A DNA stretch of 6,887 nucleotides from an uncultured Eubacteriales bacterium (lineage in GTDB: Bacteria; Bacillota; Clostridia; Oscillospirales; Acutalibacteraceae): contig ONPE01000103.1 of NCBI GenBank assembly GCA_900319615.1, positions 1 through 6,887 of the forward strand. The letters are read 5' to 3'. Each line of letters opens with the position of its first letter. Position 1 is the first letter of the stretch. Below, in pieces: positions 1-5,463 of the stretch. The position numbers and the translations under genes were made by a program. A model generated the notes under the pieces. It worked only from the letters and a program-made list of their open reading frames with translations, did no database searches and was not told the DNA's origin.

Positions 1-57
1 CCATCGGTTATAGGCATTACACAAACAATTATTTATTAGCAAAGGAGGAAAATTTTT

Positions 58-1212
58 ATGCTAAAAAAATGTATCAGTATCACACTCGCGGTTTTGATGT
101 TGTTCTCGGTAATGATCACCGGCGTCAGCGCCGCAAAAGTTGATGAAGCTCCGACCGGCGAAAGCCTCATCTACTTCGACGCTGCTTCCGCAGGTTGGCA
201 GGGCGCCGAAAAGATCCTGTTCTACATCTATAATGTAGAAACAAGTCAAGAGCTCGCGGCGTGGGGTTCCAAGAAGCTCAGAGGCACAAAATTAGCAGAG
301 GATAGTGACATCTGGTCGTTCGATCCGACTACCATCGGTATGGTTGAAGGAACACAGTATGCGATCATCTTCAACAACGCCGATACCACAGAAGAGACCT
401 ATCAGCTGCTGCTTGATTCAACCTGCTACGGCGACACTGCTTACTGGACAGGCAATATGATCGAGAATCCCGTTGATTCTAACAAAACCAGCAAAGAGGC
501 GAAATGGCGCAACAGCAGCCTCGGCCCGATGCTCGCTATCACATCTCTCGGCAACGTGGTTGGTGAGACCTGCCCCGCGCATACCACCCCGTATGCCATG
601 TTTGTCAAATTCCTGACCTCCGACGGCAGGGACGGTCTGCAGAACGCTATAAATTATTCCGGCAAGTCTCAGGAAGAGATCATCAAGTCTGTTTCCGCTG
701 CTCTCGGTCTCACTGATGAAGACGTAGAGCACGCGCTTTATGAAGCCGGTATGGGCGGCGACCCCGGCCCCATCGGCGAGGGCTTCACTGTCAAGGGCAG
801 CATAACCAGCTATCTCAGTGATGAAGACGCGGTTTCTGTTTCGATCGCCGGCAGCGGCAGCCCTGATTCGGTAGCCATGACTTGTACTAATACCGGATAT
901 GAGATCACCGGTCTTGCGGCAGGCGATTACACCCTCACTTTCGGAAAGAAGAACCATGTCACCCGTACTTATGAGATCAAAGTCAGCGCCGACATGACTC
1001 TGGATGCCAAGATCTGCCCGATCGGCGATGTTACCATGGACGGCAAGCTCACCACCATGGACGTTACCCGTACTAACGCTCACGTAAAGGGTACGGCTGC
1101 TCTTGAGGGTTACGCTCTGCTTCTCGGCGACACAGCAGGCGGCGCAGGCATCACCACTATCGACGTTACCCGCATCAATTCTCACGTTCAGGGGAAGAAC
1201 CCGCTCTGGTAA
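58..1212 (+). CDS. Secreted dockerin-type modular protein with carbohydrate-binding-like N-terminal domain
   Basis: Predicted exported protein of 384 aa. The ATG follows a near-perfect Shine-Dalgarno AGGAGG at 43-48 with a 9-base spacer. Residues 1-25 form a Sec signal peptide: a short lysine n-region, a hydrophobic core, and a V-S-A cleavage site after residue 25. Residues about 35-150 have W47, 'WGSKK' at 69-73 and 'IIFNN' at 103-107, a pattern loosely like starch-binding CBM26-type modules; this is a resemblance, not proof. Residues about 243-318 look like a carboxypeptidase-regulatory-like beta-sandwich ('GLAAGDYTLTFGKKNHVTRTYE'-style, with the GDYTL core). Residues 319-384 are a dockerin-like pair. 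Loop 1 has D324, D328 and D335. Loop 2 has D358 and D369 but Ala and Gly at the usual third and fifth ligand positions. Both repeats share 'DVTR.N.HV.G'. No catalytic domain is visible, so it is probably a binding or scaffold-attached protein. It is monocistronic, with a terminator following. Its promoter lies outside or at the extreme edge of the window. Confidence 0.88.
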   Translation: MLKKCISITLAVLMLFSVMITGVSAAKVDEAPTGESLIYFDAASAGWQGAEKILFYIYNVETSQELAAWGSKKLRGTKLAEDSDIWSFDPTTIGMVEGTQYAIIFNNADTTEETYQLLLDSTCYGDTAYWTGNMIENPVDSNKTSKEAKWRNSSLGPMLAITSLGNVVGETCPAHTTPYAMFVKFLTSDGRDGLQNAINYSGKSQEEIIKSVSAALGLTDEDVEHALYEAGMGGDPGPIGEGFTVKGSITSYLSDEDAVSVSIAGSGSPDSVAMTCTNTGYEITGLAAGDYTLTFGKKNHVTRTYEIKVSADMTLDAKICPIGDVTMDGKLTTMDVTRTNAHVKGTAALEGYALLLGDTAGGAGITTIDVTRINSHVQGKNPLW

Positions 1213-1246
1213 TCCGATAAACCTACGTTTGAAAACTGATTTTCAC

Positions 1247-1274
1247 AAGGCTCCCTTTTACAGGGAGCCTTTTC
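1247..1274 (+). terminator. Rho-independent terminator after the dockerin gene
   Basis: A perfect 10-bp stem (AAGGCTCCCT at 1247-1256 with AGGGAGCCTT at 1262-1271) closes a 5-base loop and runs into a T-tract interrupted by C (TTTTC at 1270-1274, its first bases shared with the stem). It lies 34 bases after the stop codon and separates the secreted-protein gene from the signalling operon. Confidence 0.9.
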
Positions 1275-1319
1275 TGTACCCTCCAAATCAACATAAATAA
1301 TGATAGGGATAAAAAACTA

Positions 1320-1348
1320 TTGACGGTCGGCGCGATTAGTTGTAAAAT
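1320..1348 (+). promoter_or_regulatory. Sigma-A-like promoter P1 of the signalling operon
   Basis: TTGACG (-35, 1320-1325), a 17-base spacer, and TAAAAT (-10, 1343-1348) match the housekeeping promoter consensus closely. The predicted transcription start is near 1355, giving a leader of about 120 bases before the first operon gene. It is the best promoter match in the gap. No stress-type sigma-B-like promoter is obvious. Confidence 0.72.
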
Positions 1349-1352
1349 TATT

Positions 1353-1380
1353 ATGACTGTTTATACTGATCTCTTATAAT
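1353..1380 (+). promoter_or_regulatory. Possible second promoter P2 of the signalling operon
   Basis: A perfect -10 hexamer TATAAT (1375-1380) is preceded, 16 bases upstream, by a weak -35 ATGACT (1353-1358). The predicted start is near 1387. The region is AT-rich, so a chance match is possible. Its interest is that the inverted repeat at 1361-1413 would straddle it. Confidence 0.35.
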
Positions 1381-1413
1381 AATCGAAAAGTTTTCTTTTT
1401 GAAATCAGTATAA
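1361..1413. repeat. 10-bp perfect inverted repeat in operon leader
   Basis: TTATACTGAT at 1361-1370 is the exact reverse complement of ATCAGTATAA at 1404-1413. The 33 bases between contain a second, smaller hairpin: 1384-1390 pairs with 1395-1401 around a TTTT loop, with one G-T pair. An RNA started at P1 could fold both stems. An RNA started at P2 would carry only the right arm, so the repeat could instead be a DNA operator. ACTGAT recurs at 1422-1427 and could pair alternatively with the right arm. No U-run directly follows the outer stem, so it is not an ordinary terminator. Confidence 0.6.
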
Positions 1414-1474
1414 GATCATGAACTGATAAAGATTTTTTGATACAGTTTCGTAATATAGTTTTTGGGGGTGCGAT

Positions 1475-1897
1475 ATGAAAGAGATCACCGTTAAAGCTGT
1501 TACCGAGAATTTGGATCGCGTAACTGATTTCGCAAATGCGTTTATGGAAGAGCTCGGCTGCTCCATGCGCAATATCATGAGGATAGACGTTGTGATCGAC
1601 GAGGTCTTCGCCAACGTTTCAGGCTACGCCTATGCTCCCGGTACGGGAGATTTCACGCTCAGACTCTCTATAGAGGAGGATCCCAAAAGGATACAGCTGT
1701 CATTTATCGACAGCGGGATCCCCTTTGATCCGCTCAAAAGGGAAGACCCGGATACAAAGCTCGACGCCGCGCATCGCCTTATCGGCGGTCTGGGTATATT
1801 CGTAGTCAAAAAGACTATGGACGAGGTCAGCTATCGTTATGAAAACGGACACAACATCCTTACCGTTGCAAAGTATTTAGACGGAGGCAAGTCGTGA
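1475..1897 (+). CDS. RsbW/SpoIIAB-like ATP-binding protein (putative serine kinase, anti-sigma type)
   Basis: A 140-aa single-domain GHKL ATPase of the HATPase_c_2 class, the usual length for RsbW/SpoIIAB-type switch kinases. The N-box is IDEVFAN (residues 41-47, with E43 and N47), the G1 box is D79-S-G81, and the G2 box is GGLGIF (104-109), followed by the 'KKTMDEV' stretch typical of this family. There is no phosphoacceptor histidine domain, so it is not a sensor histidine kinase. In known systems such proteins phosphorylate a Ser/Thr on a STAS antagonist and alternately bind a sigma factor or other target. The likely partner here is the STAS domain encoded three genes downstream. The ATG is preceded by GGGGG at 1464-1468 with a 6-base spacer, part of a GGGGGTG match to the ribosome. 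It is the first gene of the operon, and its TGA overlaps the GTG of the phosphatase gene. Family call firm; target inferred. Confidence 0.9.
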   Translation: MKEITVKAVTENLDRVTDFANAFMEELGCSMRNIMRIDVVIDEVFANVSGYAYAPGTGDFTLRLSIEEDPKRIQLSFIDSGIPFDPLKREDPDTKLDAAHRLIGGLGIFVVKKTMDEVSYRYENGHNILTVAKYLDGGKS

Positions 1898-3576
1898 AGG
1901 AAAACAAGACGCCAAGCAAAGGTAATCCGACCGATACCGCCGAAAAGCCAAAGCAGGCTCCTAAGAAGGCGACCTCCAACATAGTTTTCAATATCGTCGG
2001 CGGTACCGTACTCTTGCTGCTCATGTTCGGCATACTTGCACAGCTGACAGGCTATATGCGGTTTTCCGAGTCATTTACCGACGAGTACAGCGACAACGCC
2101 CTGCGCGTCGCCAATGCATCCGCTTTGTATATAGATCCGGATGAGCTCGATGATTATCTGGAAACAAAGGGAGACGGCACCGATTATTCGCTGATCCAGG
2201 CGGTGCTGAATAAATACTGCGAATCTATGGACGCGAGATTCATATACGTCATACGCCCCTCCGAGGATTACAGCTCCATCACCTTTCTTGTCAGCTCCGT
2301 TCAGGTTGAATCCGGCTTTGAACCCTATGACATAGGCTATGTGCGCGAGACCAGCAGCTACGAGTATAAGGAGAAGTATCAGAAACTGTACGACGGAGTC
2401 TCCGATCATGAGGTAGTGATCCGCGACGATACGCTCAATCCCACCGGCGCCCACATCACTGCTATGATCCCTTTGAAAAACGACGAAGGGATCGTGAAAG
2501 GCATCCTTTGCGTACAGCGCCAGATGGACGCGCTCACCAGGGGCAGAAATCAGTACATGATATATATGCTGCTCGTGACGGCGGTGCTTGTCATATTCGT
2601 CACGGTTCTGTATCATCTGATGCTGAACAATTCGCTTATCAGACCGATCCTCCGCATCACAAACGAGACGATCAGGTTCTCAACAAAACCCGAGAAAGCG
2701 GAGCATCCGCTGTCCGAGACCATCAAGATGAACAATGAGATCGGTCAGCTTGCCGCGTCTGTTGATAAGATGGAGAGCAACACCCTCGACTACATAGATA
2801 ATCTGACCAGAGTGACCGCCGAGAGCCATCGTATAGGCACCGAGCTTTCGGTCGCCTCGAGGATCCAGGAGGGTATGCTCAACACATTGCCTCTCCATCG
2901 TCCCGAGTTCGATATCGCCGCGGTCATGGATCCGGCTAAGGAGGTCGGCGGCGACTTCTACGACTATTTCATGATCGACGACGATCGCTTGTGTATGGTG
3001 ATAGCCGACGTAGCCGGCAAGGGCGTGCCTGCGGCGCTGTTCATGGCGATCAGCAAGGTCATCCTAAGCGACGGCGCCATGGCGTCCAAATCGCCCGCAG
3101 AGATACTGAAATACGCAAATGAGCGTATCTCCGCGAAAAACAATCAGGATATGTTCGTCACCGTCTGGCTTGCTATCATGGAGATATCCACGGGCAAGAT
3201 CGTCGCGGCTAACGCCGGACACGAATTCCCCGCCATATACCGCAGCGGCGGCAGCTTTGAGCTTTTCAAAGACAAGCATGGTTTCGTCATCGGCGGTATG
3301 AGCGGCGTGCGATACAGAGAGTATGAGCTAACTATGGAGCGCGGCGACTGCCTGTTCGTCTACACCGACGGCGTTGCCGAGGCGACCGACGTGAACAATC
3401 AGCTGTTCGGTACCGACCGTATGCTCGAGGCGCTGAATGTTTCTCCCGACGCAAAGCCCGAAGAGATCATGACCAACGTTAGAAAGGGCGTGGACGTCTT
3501 CGTCGGCGAGGCACCGCAGTTCGACGATCTCACCATGCTGTGCATGAAGTATTACGGCCCCGATAAAAAAGAGTAA
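1894..3576 (+). CDS. Membrane sensor phosphatase: Cache-like ectodomain, HAMP, SpoIIE/PP2C
   Basis: A 560-aa Ser/Thr phosphatase that probably dephosphorylates a STAS protein in response to an external cue. In order: a Lys/Pro-rich cytoplasmic tail (1-29); TM1 (about 30-49); an extracellular region of about 165 aa (54-218) whose 'RFIYVI' and 'GAHITAMIPLKNDEG' stretches suggest a Cache fold; TM2 (221-244); a HAMP-like segment with the conserved proline P251; a helical linker including 'ELSVASRIQEGML' (317-329); then a SpoIIE-type PP2C domain to the end. Metal-site motifs are intact: GGDFYD (D354), IADVAGKG (D372), YTDGVAEA (D492) and FDDLT (D544, D545), so it should be active. The GTG start overlaps the previous stop by 4 bases (GTGA), with GGAGG at 1883-1887, implying translational coupling. 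The layout resembles RsbU/RsbP-like activators, but membrane-bound with its own ectodomain. Ligand unknown. Confidence 0.93.
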   Translation: MKENKTPSKGNPTDTAEKPKQAPKKATSNIVFNIVGGTVLLLLMFGILAQLTGYMRFSESFTDEYSDNALRVANASALYIDPDELDDYLETKGDGTDYSLIQAVLNKYCESMDARFIYVIRPSEDYSSITFLVSSVQVESGFEPYDIGYVRETSSYEYKEKYQKLYDGVSDHEVVIRDDTLNPTGAHITAMIPLKNDEGIVKGILCVQRQMDALTRGRNQYMIYMLLVTAVLVIFVTVLYHLMLNNSLIRPILRITNETIRFSTKPEKAEHPLSETIKMNNEIGQLAASVDKMESNTLDYIDNLTRVTAESHRIGTELSVASRIQEGMLNTLPLHRPEFDIAAVMDPAKEVGGDFYDYFMIDDDRLCMVIADVAGKGVPAALFMAISKVILSDGAMASKSPAEILKYANERISAKNNQDMFVTVWLAIMEISTGKIVAANAGHEFPAIYRSGGSFELFKDKHGFVIGGMSGVRYREYELTMERGDCLFVYTDGVAEATDVNNQLFGTDRMLEALNVSPDAKPEEIMTNVRKGVDVFVGEAPQFDDLTMLCMKYYGPDKKE

Positions 3577-3585
3577 GAGGTTAAA

Positions 3586-4170
3586 ATGGATATATTTGAA
3601 AAAGCAGTCGCGTTCGCTTTGAACGCGCACAGCGGTCAGACGCGTAAGCTGGAGGATATCCCGTATTTCCTGCATCCGGCTGAGGCGGCGGCAATCGCCG
3701 CGACCCTGACCTGCGACCGCGAGACCTTAGCGGCGGTCATGCTGCACGATACGATAGAGGATACCGACACTACTTTAGACGAGCTGCGCCGCGAGTTCGG
3801 CGACCGAGTGGCTGAGCTGGTCAACGCCGAGACCGAGCCTGCCTGCGCCGGGATGTCGCGAGCTGAGAGCTGGCACTACCGCAAGGAGAGCTCGCTCAAA
3901 GAGCTGTCCGAGTGCACCGACCGCGAGGTCAAGATAATGTGGCTGTCAGACAAGCTGTCAAATATGCGCGCCTTTTATCGACGCTTTATAGTCGAGGGCG
4001 ACGCAATATGGCAAAAGCTCAATCACAGCGATATCGGCGATCAGGAGTGGTACTTCCGCAGCATAGCGGAGAATCTGTCCGAGTTCGCCGGTACTCACGC
4101 ATACATGGAGTATACTTATCTGCTAAATCAAGTTTTTCCGGAGGTAGAAAATGAATACAAAGATGAATGA
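3586..4170 (+). CDS. HD-domain hydrolase, RelA/SpoT-type; candidate small alarmone hydrolase
   Basis: A 194-aa stand-alone HD phosphohydrolase. Motifs: H15, R20-K21, then 'PYFLHP' with H30, then H54-D55-T-I-E58-D59, then LSDKLSNM with D122 and N126. This is the RSH hydrolase signature (HPxxVA, HDxxED, D-K-x-x-N). The H30-to-H54 spacing and the D122/N126 pair match the (p)ppGpp-hydrolase metal and catalytic site of RelA/SpoT proteins as I recall them. No synthetase, TGS or ACT domain follows, and the length fits Mesh1-type small alarmone hydrolases. It may therefore remove pyrophosphate from (p)ppGpp, or act on another nucleotide; substrate is inference. It starts 9 bases after the phosphatase stop, with an AAGAGG ribosome site at 3575-3580, and its 3' end overlaps the next gene by 20 bases. 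Its place inside a partner-switching operon is unusual and suggests a role in the same response. Confidence 0.85.
   Translation: MDIFEKAVAFALNAHSGQTRKLEDIPYFLHPAEAAAIAATLTCDRETLAAVMLHDTIEDTDTTLDELRREFGDRVAELVNAETEPACAGMSRAESWHYRKESSLKELSECTDREVKIMWLSDKLSNMRAFYRRFIVEGDAIWQKLNHSDIGDQEWYFRSIAENLSEFAGTHAYMEYTYLLNQVFPEVENEYKDE
4140..4144 (+). promoter_or_regulatory. Ribosome binding site fixing the start of the STAS-kinase gene
   Basis: GGAGG inside the upstream hydrolase gene sits 6 bases before ATG 4151. This favours 4151 over the in-frame ATG at 4163, which would have an 18-base spacer. The choice means a 20-base overlap with the hydrolase gene, consistent with coupled translation. Confidence 0.75.
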
Positions 4171-5320
4171 TAAAACGCTTACCATATTCCTTAACGGACA
4201 TATCGACTCGGCGAACGCGCCTTCTGCCGAGGTAGAGATCATGAAGCTGATTGGTGAGAACAAGCCCGAAGAGCTGATCCTTGACGCCGCCGATCTCAAT
4301 TATATCAGCAGCGCAGGCCTGCGTATCGTCCTCAAGCTCCGCAAGATGTTCGCTGCCATGAAGGTCATCAACGCATCTAACGACGTTTATGATATATTCG
4401 ACGTCACCGGCTTCACCGAGCTTGTGGACGTCGAGAAGGCGTACCGCAACTTTGACGTCAGCAACTGCGAGATGATCGGCGAGGGCGCCAACGGCTGGGT
4501 ATACCGCGTCAACGGCGACACCATCGTCAAGGTCTATAAGGACGCGGACGTTCTCGATGACATCAAACGCGAGCGCGAGCTCTCGAGGACAGCGTTCCTG
4601 CTCGGCATCCCCACCGCAATTTCCTTTGATGTGGTCAAGGTCGGCAGCACCTACGGCGTCGTGTTCGAACTGCTCAACGCCAAGAGCTACTGCGAGCTGA
4701 TGAAAGAGAGCCCAGATAATCTCGAGTTCTGCGCGAGAGAGAGCATCAGAGTGCTCAAGACCATCCATTCCACCGACGCTCCCGACGGTTTGCCGCATCA
4801 AAAGGACGATGCGCTTCAATGGGCTCACACGGTCAAGGATCACTTCACCCCGGAGCAGTATGATAAGATGATCGGTTTGATCGAAGCTGTCCCCGAAGAC
4901 GGCAGGCTGATGCACGGCGACTTCCATCTCAAAAACATCATGCTCAACAACGAAGAGACCCAGCTGATAGATATGGACACCCTCTGCACCGGTCATCCCA
5001 TCTTTGAGCTCGCCTTCATGTTCAACGCCTACAAGGGCTTCGGCGTGGTGGATAAGGCGGTTATAGAGAATTTCTTCGGCATCCCCGCCGAGCTCGCCTA
5101 TAAGCTGTGGAGAAGGTCGCTGGAGCTGTACTTCGATACCGATGATAAGGATTATCTCGATAAGATCGAGCTCAAGGCGTCTATAATCGGCTACCTCCGC
5201 CTTATGAGCCGCGTCATACGCAAGGGTAAGGAGAATACCGAAAACGGCAGACAGATGATGTCAGCCTGCCTCGACAAGATCGTAGAGGCGCTCGGGCAGA
5301 TCGACAGCCTGACATTCTGA
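4151..5320 (+). CDS. STAS domain fused to an aminoglycoside-phosphotransferase-like kinase
   Basis: A 389-aa two-domain protein. Residues 1 to about 98 form a STAS domain of anti-sigma-antagonist type. The hallmark 'DLNYISSAGLRIV' (48-60) carries S53 and S54 where SpoIIAA/RsbV proteins carry the phosphorylated serine, although A55 stands directly before the glycine. Residues about 105-389 are a protein-kinase-like fold of the APH/choline-kinase class: glycine-rich loop GEGANGWVY (110-118), lysine K127 in IVKVYK, catalytic HGDFHLKNIML (255-265, with D257 and N262), and the metal motif IDMD (D274, D276) with 'GHP' after it. It resembles the APH-like paralogous family known as TIGR02172. All key kinase residues are present, so catalysis is plausible; substrate is unknown, and antibiotic resistance is not implied. 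It is last in the operon, followed by a terminator. The likely model is that the operon's kinase and phosphatase act on the STAS serine and thereby control the attached kinase domain. Confidence 0.92.
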   Translation: MNTKMNDKTLTIFLNGHIDSANAPSAEVEIMKLIGENKPEELILDAADLNYISSAGLRIVLKLRKMFAAMKVINASNDVYDIFDVTGFTELVDVEKAYRNFDVSNCEMIGEGANGWVYRVNGDTIVKVYKDADVLDDIKRERELSRTAFLLGIPTAISFDVVKVGSTYGVVFELLNAKSYCELMKESPDNLEFCARESIRVLKTIHSTDAPDGLPHQKDDALQWAHTVKDHFTPEQYDKMIGLIEAVPEDGRLMHGDFHLKNIMLNNEETQLIDMDTLCTGHPIFELAFMFNAYKGFGVVDKAVIENFFGIPAELAYKLWRRSLELYFDTDDKDYLDKIELKASIIGYLRLMSRVIRKGKENTENGRQMMSACLDKIVEALGQIDSLTF

Positions 5321-5335
5321 TAATCCGATAGTTTT

Positions 5336-5362
5336 CAGCCGTCATCCTTTGACGGCTGTTTT
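5336..5362 (+). terminator. Terminator of the signalling operon
   Basis: A perfect 9-bp stem (CAGCCGTCA at 5336-5344 with TGACGGCTG at 5350-5358), a 5-base loop and a TTTTC tail. It lies 15 bases after the STAS-kinase stop and just ahead of the lipoprotein gene's own promoter, so the latter is a separate transcription unit. Confidence 0.9.
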
Positions 5363-5376
5363 CATGCCCCGAGTCA

Positions 5377-5393
5377 TTGACATTATTTGTCAA
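5377..5393. promoter_or_regulatory. Candidate operator: inverted repeat over the -35 box
   Basis: TTGACA (5377-5382) and TGTCAA (5388-5393) are perfect inverted copies separated by 5 bases. The left arm is the -35 hexamer itself, so a dimeric protein bound here would block the polymerase. A second 8-bp palindrome, ATACGTAT (5409-5416), lies over the predicted start site. Six-base arms occur often by chance, so this is only suggestive. Confidence 0.4.
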
Positions 5394-5405
5394 ATCGACT
5401 ATACT
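5377..5405 (+). promoter_or_regulatory. Strong sigma-A-type promoter of the solute-binding lipoprotein gene
   Basis: A perfect -35 TTGACA (5377-5382), a 17-base spacer, and -10 TATACT (5400-5405) with one mismatch to consensus. The predicted start is near 5412, leaving a short leader of about 27 bases to the likely original ATG at 5439. A promoter this near to consensus would be strong unless repressed. Confidence 0.85.
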
Positions 5406-5424
5406 GTTATACGTATCATGTATT

Positions 5425-5463
5425 AGGAGATATGCGTAATGAAAAGACTGTCTTATCGTCGCC
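5425..5463 (+). other. Original start and signal peptide of the lipoprotein, out of frame by one base
   Basis: AGGAGA (5425-5430) sits 8 bases before ATG 5439, an ideal initiation signal. That frame reads M-K-R-L-S-Y-R-R-R and stops at TGA 5553-5555. Dropping one base (for example T5451) gives MKRLLIVAVMIAVSLVAC, a textbook lipoprotein signal peptide with lipobox L-V-A-C that joins the long downstream frame. The main frame has a stop at 5440-5442 and no ribosome site before its first possible start codons. The start of the gene is therefore broken by a real one-base indel or by a sequencing/assembly error. Confidence 0.8.

Noticed and set aside
418..1185. Minus-strand open frame of 255 codons opposite the dockerin gene
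   Set aside because: It is a shadow of a well-supported secreted protein and lacks family motifs; the plus frame has signal peptide, dockerin loops and a strong ribosome site.
1475..1897. Sensor histidine kinase
   Set aside because: Only the ATP-binding fold is present, with RsbW-type boxes and no dimerisation/phosphoacceptor domain; no response regulator is adjacent.
2071..2616. Minus-strand open frame opposite the phosphatase ectodomain
   Set aside because: Antisense to a continuous plus-strand protein with coherent topology; no recognisable product.
4019..4996. Long minus-strand open frame (325 codons) opposite the hydrolase and STAS-kinase genes
   Set aside because: It lies antisense to two genes with intact catalytic motifs, has no recognisable domain, and is explained by the codon bias of the plus strand.
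4151..5320. Aminoglycoside resistance gene
   Set aside because: The APH-like fold is shared by many small-molecule kinases. Fusion to STAS and the operon context point to signalling, and nothing indicates drug modification.
1210..5330. The 10-mer TAATCCGATA occurs at the stop of the dockerin gene (1210-1219) and after the STAS-kinase stop (5321-5330)
   Set aside because: Exact 10-base repeats are expected several times by chance in a window this size. No further similarity surrounds them, and both precede unrelated terminators.
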